A stretch of 64,000 nucleotides of DNA from Microcoleus sp. FACHB-672 (GTDB lineage: Bacteria; Cyanobacteriota; Cyanobacteriia; Cyanobacteriales; Oscillatoriaceae). Position 1 is the stretch's first letter; each line of letters opens with the position of its first letter. The notes beneath the pieces are model-generated. The model saw nothing but the letters and a program-made list of their open reading frames with translations. It had not been told where the DNA came from and made no database searches. The translations under genes and the position numbers were made by a program. Shown here piece after piece: positions 16,740 through 26,553 of the stretch. The stretch covers positions 85,174 through 149,173 of the forward strand of contig NZ_JACJOU010000017.1 of assembly GCF_014695725.1 (NCBI RefSeq). The letters run 5' to 3'.

Positions 16740-18047
16740 TTAACAACCTAATTCTTCAAACAACTCTGTGAGAATCTGCAAAGCCGTTTCGATCTGGTCG
16801 CTTTCAATAACTAAAGGTGGGCAAAACCGAATCGCAGATTTACCGCAACCCAGTAATAATAATCCTTTGTAAAAAGCCCGATCCACAATTTGATCACGTA
16901 ACTCGGAATTTAAATGACCTTCGCCATCAAGTAAATCGATTGCCACCATCAAACCTTTACCTCGTGGCAAAGAAACTCGACTAAACCGGCTTGCCAGCTT
17001 ACTTAGCCCTGCTTGTAATAACTCGCCCATTTTATAAGCATTGTCAATCAAACCGGCTTCCAGCAATCGTAACGTCGCATTCGCAGCAGCACAGGCAACG
17101 GGATTGCCCCCGAAGGTTGTTGCATGAGAACCGGGCGGCCACGTCATTAACTCAGGTCGAGATAAAATAGCACCGAGAGGCAAACCGCTGGCAATGCCTT
17201 TCGCAAGGGTAATAATATCTGGCATCACACCCCAATGTTCAGTGGCAAAAAGTTTGCCGCTGCGCCCCATGCCGGCTTGCACTTCATCAACAATCATAAG
17301 GATGCCGTGGCGAGAGCAAATGCTGCGAATACGCTCTAAAAAGCCATCTTCCGGCACAATATAACCGCCTTCTCCTTGAATCGGTTCAACAACAATCGCC
17401 GCAACTTCAGTGGGTGGCAATACTGTGGGGAAAAGCTTTTGTTCTAGGTAATCCAGGCTTTCATGGGTGCCGTAAGGGATATGGGTAACACCAGGTAATA
17501 ATGGCCCAAATTGCTGGCGCTGGACGGTTTTAGAGCCGGTGAGAGACATTGCGCCATAGGTGCGCCCGTGAAAAGCGCCCAAGAAGGCGATGATCAGTGA
17601 TCGCCCCGTATAGTAACGCGCCAGTTTTATCGCCCCTTCGTTCGACTCAGCCCCAGAATTGCTGAAAAATACCCGCGCACCATTGGGGAAGGGAGCACGT
17701 TTGGCTAAGTCTTCTGCCAGTTGCACCATCGGTTCATAATAAAAATCAGTTCCCGACATATGCACTAGACGCGCAGACTGCTCTTGGATAGCTGCGACAA
17801 CTTCAGGATGAGCATGGCCGGTTGCCGTGACTGCGATGCCGGCAGTTAAGTCTAAAAAAACGTTGCCATCCACATCTTCGAGCATACAGCCGGCACCACG
17901 AGCGGCAACTAATGGGTAGCCACGGGTGTAGGAAGGGGACGTTACCGCCTGATCTCGCTCCACAAGCGCACGGGCGCGAGGCCCAGGCAGGGAGGTTACG
18001 AGGTGGGGAGTACGAGGCAGAGTCCTGTTGTTGGGAAAGCTGAACAT
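16740..18047 (-). CDS. Class III PLP-dependent aminotransferase (GABA/ornithine/lysine type)
   Basis: The 435-residue protein has the fold-type I signature of the class III family: GAESNEGAIKLAR (phosphate-binding region), the EPIQGEGGY strand, the Asp of VDEVQAGMGR (Asp254), and the PLP lysine Lys283 in LAKGIASGLPLGA. This family moves an omega-amino group from acetylornithine, GABA, lysine or similar to 2-oxoglutarate. The sequence resembles the GABA/lysine-6-aminotransferase branch more than ArgD, but the substrate cannot be fixed by eye. It is upstream of the DUF1338 gene on the same strand, 405 bases apart, so a shared operon is uncertain. No amino-acid pathway genes flank it directly. 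Confidence 0.9.
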   Translation of the reverse strand: MFSFPNNRTLPRTPHLVTSLPGPRARALVERDQAVTSPSYTRGYPLVAARGAGCMLEDVDGNVFLDLTAGIAVTATGHAHPEVVAAIQEQSARLVHMSGTDFYYEPMVQLAEDLAKRAPFPNGARVFFSNSGAESNEGAIKLARYYTGRSLIIAFLGAFHGRTYGAMSLTGSKTVQRQQFGPLLPGVTHIPYGTHESLDYLEQKLFPTVLPPTEVAAIVVEPIQGEGGYIVPEDGFLERIRSICSRHGILMIVDEVQAGMGRSGKLFATEHWGVMPDIITLAKGIASGLPLGAILSRPELMTWPPGSHATTFGGNPVACAAANATLRLLEAGLIDNAYKMGELLQAGLSKLASRFSRVSLPRGKGLMVAIDLLDGEGHLNSELRDQIVDRAFYKGLLLLGCGKSAIRFCPPLVIESDQIETALQILTELFEELGC

Positions 18048-18378
18048 AGCAATTAAAGATAAGGGTAATACGATTTTAAATTTTAGATTTTAGATTTGAG
18101 AGGGGAAATTTGAGGGATTAAGCGGCTTTGGGGAATAATAAATATTGCAAACTTTATGCAAAAAATAAAAATTTCGCGCTATAAATCTTGATGAAAAATT
18201 GAAAAGAATCACCGCCTGAAAATTAAATCATAAGCAGTCCAGGGGAAAAAAAGCAGTTTATGGGTTAAATACTCGCTTTTTAGGGCAAATTTAGTTCTCA
18301 TAAAGCTAAATACAAGAGTTAAGCATTTGGCAGTTAGTTAAAATTAGGTGGGCACACAGAGCTGCTATCAAGCTGTTG
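18048..18378. other. Divergent spacer without a gene
   Basis: This 331-base AT-rich stretch lies between the divergently transcribed aminotransferase and hybrid kinase genes and presumably holds both promoters. I see no clear regulator site, no repeat and no small gene. Confidence 0.4.
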
Positions 18379-21300
18379 ATGAACACAATGCGTTGGCTGG
18401 GCTATCTCTTAGGCTGGAGTAACTCGATGAAATTGAAGTTTCCGCATCTGCGGCGCTATGGCGTAGCTGTAGTGGCTGTGGCGCTAGCGCTGCTCCTGAC
18501 ACTCCTACTCGGACCATTGCTAAAAGCCACTCCCACTCCACTGTTTTTTGGCGCTGTGGCCCTCAGCTCTTGGTATGGTGGCTTCCCGTGTGGGTTACTG
18601 GCCACTATTTTATCTGCCCTGTCCCTCCAATACTTTTTTGTCGAACCGATCTATTCGTTTCAAGGTGCCGCATTACAGGACATCTTGCTGCTGGGCATAT
18701 TTATAATGGTGGCGCTGCTGATCAGTTCGCTCAACGCCGCCCGCCTAAAGGCGGAAAAGCGTCTGAAAGTCAGTGAAGAGGGTTTCCGCTTGCTGGTGCA
18801 GAGTGTGAAAGATTACGCGATTTTCCGGCTCGATCCTCAGGGGTATGTGGTTACTTGGAATGAGGGAGCAGAACGCATTAAGGGTTATCAAGCCAAAGAG
18901 ATTATTGGTGAGCATTTCTCCCGCTTTTACACTGCTGAAGACCTTGCACAAAGTAGGCCAGAACGCATCCTGCAGGTGACCGCTGCTGAAGGTCGGTTTG
19001 AAGATAAGGGTTGGCGCATTCGTAAGGATGGTTCGCGGTTCTGGGCTGATGCGATCATCACAGCCTTACGAGACGAAGCCGGCAACCTCATAGGCTTCTC
19101 AAAAGTAACACGCGATATTACTGCTACAAAGATCGCAGAGGAAGAAATCAAAATATCTCTGAAACAGCTATCAGATATAAAATTTGCTTTAGATGAATCT
19201 GTGATCGTAGCCCGAACCGATCATAGAGGAATTATTAATTTTGTTAATAATAAGTTTTGTGAGATTTCTAAGTTTTCTCAAGAAGAACTGGTAGGGCAAG
19301 ACCACCGAATTCTTAATTCTGGATATCATCCCAAAGAATTTTTTAGAACTTTGTGGGAAACGATTTCTAGCGGGAAAGTTTGGGAAGGAGAAATTAAGAA
19401 CCGAGCGAAAGATGGAACGTATTACTGGGTAGATACAACCATTGTTCCTTTGGTCGATGAACAAGGAAAACCCTTTCAATATTTAGCCATTCGATCCGAT
19501 ATCACGGAACTAAAACGGGTAGAGGAAGAGTTGAGAATCCGAGCGCGACAGCAAGAAGCGATTGCTCAACTGGGTCAGCAAGCACTTTCGGGCACGGATC
19601 TTGGGGCGCTGATGGATGCAGCAGTAAGGCTGATTGCCCAAACTCTAGAAGTTGAGTATTGCAAAGTTTTAGAACTGCTACCGGGGGGTAACACCTTGCT
19701 GCTGAGAGCCGGCGTGGGGTGGCAGGAAGGATTGGTTGGTCACGGCACCGTAGGTACAGGAATGGATTCACAAGCCGGCTACACCTTAGCGTCTTCTGAG
19801 CCGGTAGTTGTTACGGATCTGCGAACTGAAACAAGATTCTCTGGCCCTCCTTTGCTGCACAACCACGGGGTTATTAGTGGTCTAAGCCTAATCATTTTGG
19901 GTTCAAGGTCGCTGTCGAATGAGGCCGGTCTGACATTGCAAAGCGACCTTCAAAACGCTCGACCTTGGGGGGTTTTGGGCACCCACACAACCAAGCACCG
20001 GAGGTTCAGCAAAGATGATATTCACTTTTTCCAAGCCGCTGCAAACATTCTGGCGCAAGCGATTCAACGCCAGGGTGTGGAAGAAGAACGTGCCCGAATT
20101 TTAGAGCGTGAGCAAGCAGCCCGCGCAGAAGCGGAGGCAAGCGAGCGGTACAATCGTTTCTTCGCCGAAGCCGTTCCCCACATCATTTGGACTGCGCGAC
20201 CGGATGGTTGGCTGGATTATTATAACCAGCGCTGGGTTGACTACACCGGCATGACGGTCGAACAAACTCAGGGCTGGGGATGGCAGCCGGTGTTGCATCC
20301 TGACGATGTCCAGAAGTGTATTGACACCTGGAGCCACAGCGTTCAGACGGGCGAGCCTTACGAAATCGAATACCGCTTTAAAAGGGCTTCTGACGGGCAA
20401 TATCGCTGGCATTTAGGTCGGGCTTTGCCAATGCGCGATCACAATGGTGAAATCGTGAAGTGGTTCGGAACTGGCACAGACATTGATGAGCAGAAGCAGG
20501 CAGATGAAGAACGCGTTCAACTCTTGAAGCGCGAGCAAAGCGCACGGGCTATTGCTGAATCCGCCAGTGAAATGGTACAGCGTCTCCAAGCGGTCACGGA
20601 TGCGGCGATCGCCCATCTATCGCTAGATGAGCTGCTTAATGAGTTACTTGATCGCCTCTGTGAAGTTCTGTGGGTCGATACGGCGACAGTTTTGCTGCTG
20701 GAGGCTGAAAGTAATACGCTGGTGGTGCGGGCTGCTAGGGGAGTTGAGGGGGAAATTGAACAGCAAGTCCGCATACCTATGGGTCAGGGATTAGCCGGAC
20801 GCATTGCTGTTGACCGTCAGCCGGTGTTGATTGACCAGGATGCTTATACTCTAGCCTACAGCCCAATCTTCCAAGACAAACAGATTCAATCGCTGATGGG
20901 TGTTCCGCTGCTCGTTGAAGATAGAGTGCTGGGAGTTGTCCAAGTCGGCACCCTGAATATCCGCAACTTCACTTCAGACGATTTACATCTGCTTCAGCTT
21001 GTGGCTGAGCGCGTTGCTTTGGCGATTGATCGTGCCAACCTGTACGAGGCAGAACAGCACGCACGTACTCAAGCAGAAGCGGCTAACCGCATTAAAGATG
21101 AGTTTCTGGCAATTGTCTCTCACGAACTCCGCACGCCGCTCAACTCAATTTTGGGCTGGTCGCAAATGCTCCGCAGCCAGAAGTTAAATGATGCAATTAG
21201 GGCTAAAGCACTGGAAACGATTGAGCGTAATGCCAAGCAACAGGTGAGAGTGATCGACGATATTCTCGATATGTCCCGCATCCTGCGCGGCAAGATTCGC

Positions 21301-22218
21301 TTGAATGTGATTCCAGTTAACTTGGCAGGAATTGTTGAGGAGACATTAGAGACATTTAAACCGGCACTGGATGCCAAGAATATTCAAGTAGAGTCCATAC
21401 TTGCCGGCTCAAACAGCACAGTTGCAGGCGATCCAGATCGCTTGCAACAAATTATTAACAATTTGCTTTCAAATGCCATCAAGTTTACCCCTGAAGGCGG
21501 ACGGGTGGAAGTCAAACTGGAGCCGGCAGGTAAGCACGTCCAACTTACGGTAAGCGACACCGGCATTGGAATTGATGCTGAGTTTCTGCCTCATGTATTT
21601 GAAGGGTTCCGCCAAGCTGATAGTTCAACAACACGAACACACGGTGGGCTAGGGTTAGGATTGACGATTGTTCGCTATCTTGCAGAACTGCATGGCGGGA
21701 CGGTTAAGGTATTTAGTGAAGGCAAAGACAAGGGAGCGACATTTAGGGTGAAGTTGCCACTAGCGACGAAAGCGCGAGTTTCGCAGCTAGAAGCAACAGA
21801 AGTTGGAAGTGAAGGAACCTCCCAAGACTTGTGGGTACTGGATGGCTTGCAGGTGCTGGTTGTGGATGATGATCCCGATACCTGCGAATTAATTGCCACG
21901 GTGTTAACCCATTACGGGGTGAGCGTAACGGCGGTTTCATCAGCCCGTGACGCGTTTACAGCGCTTGAACAGCTAACACCCGATGTGTTGGTGAGCGACA
22001 TCGGAATGCCTGGAGAAAATGGCTACCAGCTGATCCGCAAGCTCAGGCAGCAAGAAGCAGCGCGGGGGGAACAGATTCCGGCTGTGGCGTTGACGGCATT
22101 TGCCAGAGACGAGGATCGCCGGCAAGCGATGCTGGCAGGATTTCAAATGCACGTCTCCAAGCCGGTTGAGCCGGCTGAGTTGGCGAAAGTGATTGCTAAG
22201 CTTGCTAGTTTAAGTTAG
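18379..22218 (+). CDS. Hybrid sensor histidine kinase, DUF4118-PAS-PAS-GAF-PAS-GAF-HisKA-HATPase-REC
   Basis: The protein of about 1279 residues starts with a KdpD-like four-helix membrane module (about residues 27-118, motif SLQYFFVEP). PAS domains at about 135-250 and 265-385, a GAF at about 395-565, a third PAS at about 590-710 and a second GAF at about 735-890 follow. The dimerisation helix has the phosphorylated His915 in IVSHELRTPLN. The ATPase domain shows the N-box (NNLLSNAIKFTPEGG) and G-boxes (DTGIGI, HGGLGLGL). A C-terminal receiver has Asp1207 in VSDIGMP. It probably integrates several small-molecule, light or redox cues; no chromophore Cys is evident in the GAF domains. I used the ATG at 18379; a TTG one codon earlier is weaker. 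No partner regulator lies next to it. Confidence 0.93.
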   Translation: MNTMRWLGYLLGWSNSMKLKFPHLRRYGVAVVAVALALLLTLLLGPLLKATPTPLFFGAVALSSWYGGFPCGLLATILSALSLQYFFVEPIYSFQGAALQDILLLGIFIMVALLISSLNAARLKAEKRLKVSEEGFRLLVQSVKDYAIFRLDPQGYVVTWNEGAERIKGYQAKEIIGEHFSRFYTAEDLAQSRPERILQVTAAEGRFEDKGWRIRKDGSRFWADAIITALRDEAGNLIGFSKVTRDITATKIAEEEIKISLKQLSDIKFALDESVIVARTDHRGIINFVNNKFCEISKFSQEELVGQDHRILNSGYHPKEFFRTLWETISSGKVWEGEIKNRAKDGTYYWVDTTIVPLVDEQGKPFQYLAIRSDITELKRVEEELRIRARQQEAIAQLGQQALSGTDLGALMDAAVRLIAQTLEVEYCKVLELLPGGNTLLLRAGVGWQEGLVGHGTVGTGMDSQAGYTLASSEPVVVTDLRTETRFSGPPLLHNHGVISGLSLIILGSRSLSNEAGLTLQSDLQNARPWGVLGTHTTKHRRFSKDDIHFFQAAANILAQAIQRQGVEEERARILEREQAARAEAEASERYNRFFAEAVPHIIWTARPDGWLDYYNQRWVDYTGMTVEQTQGWGWQPVLHPDDVQKCIDTWSHSVQTGEPYEIEYRFKRASDGQYRWHLGRALPMRDHNGEIVKWFGTGTDIDEQKQADEERVQLLKREQSARAIAESASEMVQRLQAVTDAAIAHLSLDELLNELLDRLCEVLWVDTATVLLLEAESNTLVVRAARGVEGEIEQQVRIPMGQGLAGRIAVDRQPVLIDQDAYTLAYSPIFQDKQIQSLMGVPLLVEDRVLGVVQVGTLNIRNFTSDDLHLLQLVAERVALAIDRANLYEAEQHARTQAEAANRIKDEFLAIVSHELRTPLNSILGWSQMLRSQKLNDAIRAKALETIERNAKQQVRVIDDILDMSRILRGKIRLNVIPVNLAGIVEETLETFKPALDAKNIQVESILAGSNSTVAGDPDRLQQIINNLLSNAIKFTPEGGRVEVKLEPAGKHVQLTVSDTGIGIDAEFLPHVFEGFRQADSSTTRTHGGLGLGLTIVRYLAELHGGTVKVFSEGKDKGATFRVKLPLATKARVSQLEATEVGSEGTSQDLWVLDGLQVLVVDDDPDTCELIATVLTHYGVSVTAVSSARDAFTALEQLTPDVLVSDIGMPGENGYQLIRKLRQQEAARGEQIPAVALTAFARDEDRRQAMLAGFQMHVSKPVEPAELAKVIAKLASLS

Positions 22219-22304
22219 GGGCATGGGGCATGGGGGATTGGGCATGGGGAAGATTAAGTATTCTCCCACTGTCGCGCTCTCCCACTGCCTCACTCAGCGC
22301 TCCC
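22215..22304 (-). repeat. Composite intergenic repeat, copy 2 (inverted)
   Basis: Read on the minus strand, this starts TTAGGGGAGCGCTGAGT right at the aldehyde dehydrogenase stop, passes through GTGGGAGA units, and ends in CCCCATGCCC(C) units at the kinase stop. It fills the whole space between two convergent genes, and both stop codons (TAG) fall in its ends. It matches the copies at 12207-12284 and 31188-31263. Confidence 0.6.
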
Positions 22305-23789
22305 CTAATGATTGTCAATTTGGGCGCGTTGCAGACGACCTGAAAAATCTACATAAACACTTTTCCATTCTGTAAACACATCGAGGACAGCGCTGCCGGC
22401 TTCCCGGTGTCCATTGCCTGTTTGCTTAACTCCACCAAAAGGTAAATGCACTTCTGCGCCAATGGTTGGGCCATTAATGTAAGTGATGCCGGCTTCGATG
22501 TCGCGCATGGCTTGGAAGGCTCGGTTTACATCGCGGGTATAGACGGATGAGGATAAACCGTAGGGTGTGTCGTTGAGAACTGCGATCGCTTCTTCAAATG
22601 AATTGATTTCGATGAGGGCGACAACCGGCCCAAAAATTTCTTCGCGGGCAACTCGCATATCGGGAGTGACCTGATCAAGAATCGTTGGCTGGAAGAAGAA
22701 ACCTTTTTTAATTGGGCCTTCAGTTGCTCTCTCGCCGCCGGTTAATATTTTTGCGCCTTCACTGCGGGCGACTTCCATATAATCCATCACCCGCTGCAAC
22801 TGCACGCCGTTGATAATTGGGCCGATTTGTGTGTCTGGATCAGTGCCGGCACCGATCCGCAATTTGCCGGTGCTTTCCAGCAGCATGGCGGTGAATTTGT
22901 CTTTGATATCGCGGTGCAGGATCAGCCGGCTGGTGGCGGTGCAGCGCTGGCCGGCTGTGCCAAAAGCGCCCCAAAGTGCGCCTTCGAGTGCTAGTTCTAA
23001 GTCGGCATCTTCCATCACGACTTGGGCATTTTTACCGCCCATTTCCAGGCAAACGCGCTTGTGAGTGCGGCTGCAAATCTCGCCAACATGGGCACCTGTC
23101 TGGGATGAGCCGGTAAAGGAAACTAAATCGACACCCGGATGCTCTACTAAAGCTTGACCGACTTCTTCTCCCAAACCATGAATTAAATTAACGACTCCCG
23201 GTGGTAAGCCGGCATCATGGAATATCTGGATCAAGAAGTTTGCACAAGCCGGCGTATCTTCGGCAGGTTTAAGGATGATGGTGTTGCCGCACACGAGGGC
23301 CGGTAATGCTTTCCAGCATGGTATGGCGACGGGAAAATTCCAGGGCGTGATCAGGGCGCACACTCCTATCGGCATTCGCACGGTCATCGCAAATTTATTC
23401 GGCATCTCTGAGGTCGTTGTTTGACCAAATAGCCGCCGGCCTTCTCCCGCATAGTAAAAAGCGCAATCAACGCCTTCTTGCACGTCTCCACGGGATTCGG
23501 TGATGGGTTTACCCATCTCTAGGCTCATCAGGTGGGCGAGTTCTTCTTTGCGTTGAAGTAACAGTTCTCCAACGCGGTAGATAAATTCGGCACGGTTTGG
23601 GGCCGGCACTAAACGCCATTTCTGGTAGGCGCGGCGGGCTGCTTGAACGGCTTTGTCGGCATCGGTGCTGTCGGAATGGGGAAATGTGGCAACGAGTTCG
23701 TGCCAGTTGGCGGGGTTGCGGCTTTCTAGGGTGGCTTCTGATTGGGCCGGCATCCATTGGCCATCGATGTAGTTAAGGCAAGTATACAT
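22305..23789 (-). CDS. NAD(P)-dependent aldehyde dehydrogenase
   Basis: This 494-residue cytoplasmic enzyme has full ALDH superfamily features: the cofactor strand [22 protein letters not shown], the general base Glu249 in CLEMGGKNA, the nucleophile Cys283 in [12 protein letters not shown], and EIFGPVVAL later on. It oxidises an aldehyde to its acid. The subfamily looks close to semialdehyde dehydrogenases (2-oxoglutaric, succinic or aminoadipic semialdehyde), with substrate undetermined. A class III aminotransferase gene, which would produce such semialdehydes, lies about 4 kb away on the same strand, with the hybrid kinase gene between. Its stop codon is inside a dispersed repeat. Confidence 0.93.
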   Translation of the reverse strand: MYTCLNYIDGQWMPAQSEATLESRNPANWHELVATFPHSDSTDADKAVQAARRAYQKWRLVPAPNRAEFIYRVGELLLQRKEELAHLMSLEMGKPITESRGDVQEGVDCAFYYAGEGRRLFGQTTTSEMPNKFAMTVRMPIGVCALITPWNFPVAIPCWKALPALVCGNTIILKPAEDTPACANFLIQIFHDAGLPPGVVNLIHGLGEEVGQALVEHPGVDLVSFTGSSQTGAHVGEICSRTHKRVCLEMGGKNAQVVMEDADLELALEGALWGAFGTAGQRCTATSRLILHRDIKDKFTAMLLESTGKLRIGAGTDPDTQIGPIINGVQLQRVMDYMEVARSEGAKILTGGERATEGPIKKGFFFQPTILDQVTPDMRVAREEIFGPVVALIEINSFEEAIAVLNDTPYGLSSSVYTRDVNRAFQAMRDIEAGITYINGPTIGAEVHLPFGGVKQTGNGHREAGSAVLDVFTEWKSVYVDFSGRLQRAQIDNH

Positions 23790-24121
23790 TGCTGGTTGGG
23801 GGGTTGAGTTTTGGGTTGAGATAAGAGAATTCCGAAATTTTTTGTGTTTCTCCCTTTCCTACGTGCTTGGAAGATTAGGGGATTTGGGGATTGTGTTTAT
23901 TTGTTAGGTTTTTTGAGTTTATGTGAGGGGATATTCGCGGTCTTTGCCGCCAATTTTTTAATTGTCATTGTCTATTTTTGTTGTAACTCACGAATTGGGA
24001 ATTGTGGGGCAGCCAAATGGTAGACGCATAAGGAAGTGGCTTAGAAAAAAGCGGTTTTTCCAGATGCTGCAAGGGATTTTCGGAATCAAGTAGCAGAAAG
24101 TTACTTGATGGATTATTTCTT
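23790..24121. other. Divergent spacer upstream of the RGSGR-protein gene
   Basis: This 332-base spacer separates the aldehyde dehydrogenase gene from the PatX-like gene. It has a small inverted repeat (GAAAAA at 24044-24049 and TTTTTC at 24055-24060) and a partial NtcA-like palindrome just before the start codon whose spacer is one base too long. No other gene is visible. Confidence 0.4.
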
Positions 24122-24568
24122 ATGGGCATCTACAAAATTGCTTTATCGGGTTTATTACTGCTTGGTGGTGCTGTTAATTTTCAGGGTGTTGAGTTTCGCC
24201 TGTCTGAAGGATATCAAGTTGATTCCACTCAAAAAGTGGGTTTTTCTCAGGTGCAAACTGCGAAGGATCGCTGCGATGATCGTCCGGGTTGTGATGACCG
24301 GCGGGCTAATCGTGGCAGTGGGCGTGTTGATGTTGAAGGAAAAAATGCTAAGGATGATCAGGATCATCCCGGTGGTGGCAATCGGTTTGCCCATCGCGGC
24401 AGTGGGCGAACTGAGTCTGATCCGTTGCCGGTTCAAGCAAAAAGTGATCAAGATGATCAGGATCATCCCGGTGGTAGCAACCGTTTTGCCAATCGCGGCA
24501 GTGGGCGAACTGACTCCGATCCTTCAGATTCTTTGCCAATCACGACTGGAGGTTTATTTGACTGTTAA
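24122..24568 (+). CDS. patX: Small exported protein with three RGSGR motifs (PatX-like)
   Basis: The 148-residue product starts with a short signal-like hydrophobic segment (IALSGLLLLGGAVNF, residues 6-20). The rest is hydrophilic and carries the pentapeptide RGSGR three times, at residues 64-68, 92-96 and 125-129, each after NRFAH/NRFAN or RAN. RGSGR is the active part of PatS-type heterocyst inhibitors that bind HetR; PatX is the related family of exported RG(S/T)GR proteins found across filamentous cyanobacteria. The second and third motifs sit in a 33-residue duplicated unit (DDQDHPGG...SDP). I infer a diffusible signal precursor processed after export. The ATG at 24122 has only a weak ribosome site. 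An overlapping frame from 24105 has no protein-like features, whereas this one keeps its motif three times. Confidence 0.8.
   Translation: MGIYKIALSGLLLLGGAVNFQGVEFRLSEGYQVDSTQKVGFSQVQTAKDRCDDRPGCDDRRANRGSGRVDVEGKNAKDDQDHPGGGNRFAHRGSGRTESDPLPVQAKSDQDDQDHPGGSNRFANRGSGRTDSDPSDSLPITTGGLFDC
24353..24530 (+). repeat. In-frame 99-base duplication in the PatX-like gene
   Basis: The unit starting GATGATCAGGATCATCCCGG occurs at 24353 and again at 24452, exactly 99 bases (33 codons) apart, and includes the RGSGR codons CGCGGCAGTGGGCGA in identical form. The second copy is shorter at its end. The first RGSGR, 28 codons before the second, is an older and more diverged copy. Confidence 0.85.
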
Positions 24569-24733
24569 GGTTGTGTGCTTTTACTTATGTATGCCGGCGC
24601 TGTAGACTGGGCCTACATCTGCGAGTTTAAAACTCAAACAATTAACTTCTGCAAAACCTCAATGGTTGATGGTAAAATCAAGTAATAAGCATTGAACAAT
24701 GTTGCATAAAAATATTCTTTGGATTTGGTGTTT

Positions 24734-26437
24734 CTAGAAAAGAAAGTAGCGTTGGGCTAATGGCAAGACGGTTGCCGGTTCGCAAGTTAGCAATTCGCCA
24801 TCTGCCCTCACTTCATAGGTTTCTGGATCAACTTCTATATGGGGAAGTGCGTCGTTGAGCTTCATATCTCGCTTAGTCAGCCGGCGCGTTCCTGAAACCG
24901 CTACTGTCTTTTTCTGCAAATTTAGCTGGCTGGGAATATTCAAGTCTAAGGCAGCTTGAGAAACAAAGGTTAGAGATGTGGATGTTCTCGCGCCGGCATA
25001 ACTGCCAAACATCGGGCGCATCTGAACCGGCTGCGGTGTGGGAATGCTAGCATTGGCATCTCCCATTTGCGACCAGGCAATCATGCCGCCTTTGATGACG
25101 ATTTCTGGTTTGACGCCAAAAAAGGCCGGTTTCCACAGACACAAGTCTGCGAGTTTGCCGGCTTCAACGGAACCGACGTGTTCTGCAATGCCGTGGGCGA
25201 TCGCAGGGTTAATCGTGTACTTGGCGATGTAGCGTTTTGCCCGGAAGTTGTCTGCCGGTTCTGAGTTGAGGTTTCCGCGTTGCACTTTCATTTTGTGCGC
25301 TGTCTGCCAAGTGCGAATAATCACTTCTCCAACCCGTCCCATTGCTTGGGAATCTGAGGCAATCATGCTGAATGCGCCTAAGTCGTGCAAGATATCTTCA
25401 GCGGCGATCGTTTCGCGGCGAATGCGCGACTCGGCAAAGGCAACATCTTCGGGTATGCTGCGATCAAGGTGGTGGCATACCATGAGCATATCGAGATGTT
25501 CTTCTAATGTATTTACGGTGTAAGGACGTGTAGGGTTTGTAGAAGAGGGGAGAACGTTAGCTTGGCCGCACACTTTGATAATATCGGGTGCGTGTCCACC
25601 ACCGGCACCTTCGGTGTGATAGGTGTGGATGGTGCGGTTTTTGAAGGCGGCGATGGTGGTTTCAACAAAACCGGCTTCGTTGAGGGTGTCGGTGTGAATG
25701 GCAACTTGCACATCCTGTTCATCGGCAACATTTAAGCAGGTGTCAATGGTTGCAGGAGTAGTTCCCCAGTCCTCATGCAGTTTCAGTCCCATTGCGCCGG
25801 CGGCGATTTGTTCGGTGAGTCCTGCCGGTTGGGAACTGTTGCCTTTGCCCAAAAACCCCAGGTTAACGGGGAAGGCGTCGGCGGCTTGTAGCATTCGGTA
25901 AATGTTCCAAGGACCGGGGGTGCAGGTGGTGGCATTTGTGCCGGTGGCAGGGCCGGTTCCGCCGCCGATCATGGTGGTGATGCCGGATGCAATGGCGACT
26001 TCGATTTGCTGAGGACAAATAAAGTGAATGTGACTGTCAATGCCGCCGGCTGTCAGAATCATCCCTTCGCCGGCAACGGCTTCGGTTCCAGGGCCAATGA
26101 TAATATCTACATTGTCTTGAATGTAGGGGTTGCCAGCTTTTCCAATTTTGAATATTTTTCCATCTTTAATGCCAATATCGGCTTTCACAATTCCCCACCA
26201 ATCGAGGATTAAGGCATTGGTAATCACGAGATCAACGGCACCATCAGCGTTAGATATGGGGGATTGTCCCATGCCATCTCGAATAACTTTACCGCCGCCA
26301 AATTTGACTTCATCGCCGTAGGTTGTAAAGTCTTGTTCGACTTCGATAAATAATTCTGTATCAGCTAAGCGGATGCGATCACCTACAGTTGGGCCGTAGG
26401 TTTCTGCGTAGGCGCGGCGATCCATGCGATAACTCAT
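24734..26437 (-). CDS. ureC: Urease subunit alpha (catalytic)
   Basis: This subunit holds the two-nickel site that hydrolyses urea to ammonia and carbamate. All ligands are in place: His136 and His138 ([11 protein letters not shown]), the carbamylated Lys219 (GLKLHEDWG), His248, His274 and Asp362 ([10 protein letters not shown]). The flap has Cys321-His322 (MVCHHLD). Spacing agrees with the Klebsiella enzyme offset by two. The length of 567 residues is normal. I chose the ATG at 26437, which has AGGAG five bases upstream; a GTG two codons earlier is less likely. It is the last gene of a minus-strand group that begins with ureB, but three unrelated genes lie between, and ureA is about 16 kb away on the other strand. 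Confidence 0.98.
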   Translation of the reverse strand: MSYRMDRRAYAETYGPTVGDRIRLADTELFIEVEQDFTTYGDEVKFGGGKVIRDGMGQSPISNADGAVDLVITNALILDWWGIVKADIGIKDGKIFKIGKAGNPYIQDNVDIIIGPGTEAVAGEGMILTAGGIDSHIHFICPQQIEVAIASGITTMIGGGTGPATGTNATTCTPGPWNIYRMLQAADAFPVNLGFLGKGNSSQPAGLTEQIAAGAMGLKLHEDWGTTPATIDTCLNVADEQDVQVAIHTDTLNEAGFVETTIAAFKNRTIHTYHTEGAGGGHAPDIIKVCGQANVLPSSTNPTRPYTVNTLEEHLDMLMVCHHLDRSIPEDVAFAESRIRRETIAAEDILHDLGAFSMIASDSQAMGRVGEVIIRTWQTAHKMKVQRGNLNSEPADNFRAKRYIAKYTINPAIAHGIAEHVGSVEAGKLADLCLWKPAFFGVKPEIVIKGGMIAWSQMGDANASIPTPQPVQMRPMFGSYAGARTSTSLTFVSQAALDLNIPSQLNLQKKTVAVSGTRRLTKRDMKLNDALPHIEVDPETYEVRADGELLTCEPATVLPLAQRYFLF

Positions 26438-26553
26438 GCTCACTCCTATTCACACTTAAAATAATAATTTTTTCTAGGTATAATAAATTTAAATTTTGCT
26501 GTTTATTCTAGCATCCTTCTAATTTTTTACTAAAATTATTTTATTTCTGACAC

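Noticed and set aside
24059..24064. TCCAGA as a DIF-type regulatory hexamer upstream of the PatX-like gene
   Set aside because: It differs from TCCGGA and stands alone, so it is easily explained by chance.
24091..24105. NtcA-like palindrome before the PatX-like gene
   Set aside because: The spacer between GTA and TAC is nine bases instead of eight, and the site is too close to the start codon for an activator.
24105..24605. A 166-residue open frame overlapping the PatX-like gene
   Set aside because: It is the other forward frame of the same DNA. It lacks a recognisable family, while the 24122 frame keeps RGSGR three times and a signal-like N-terminus.
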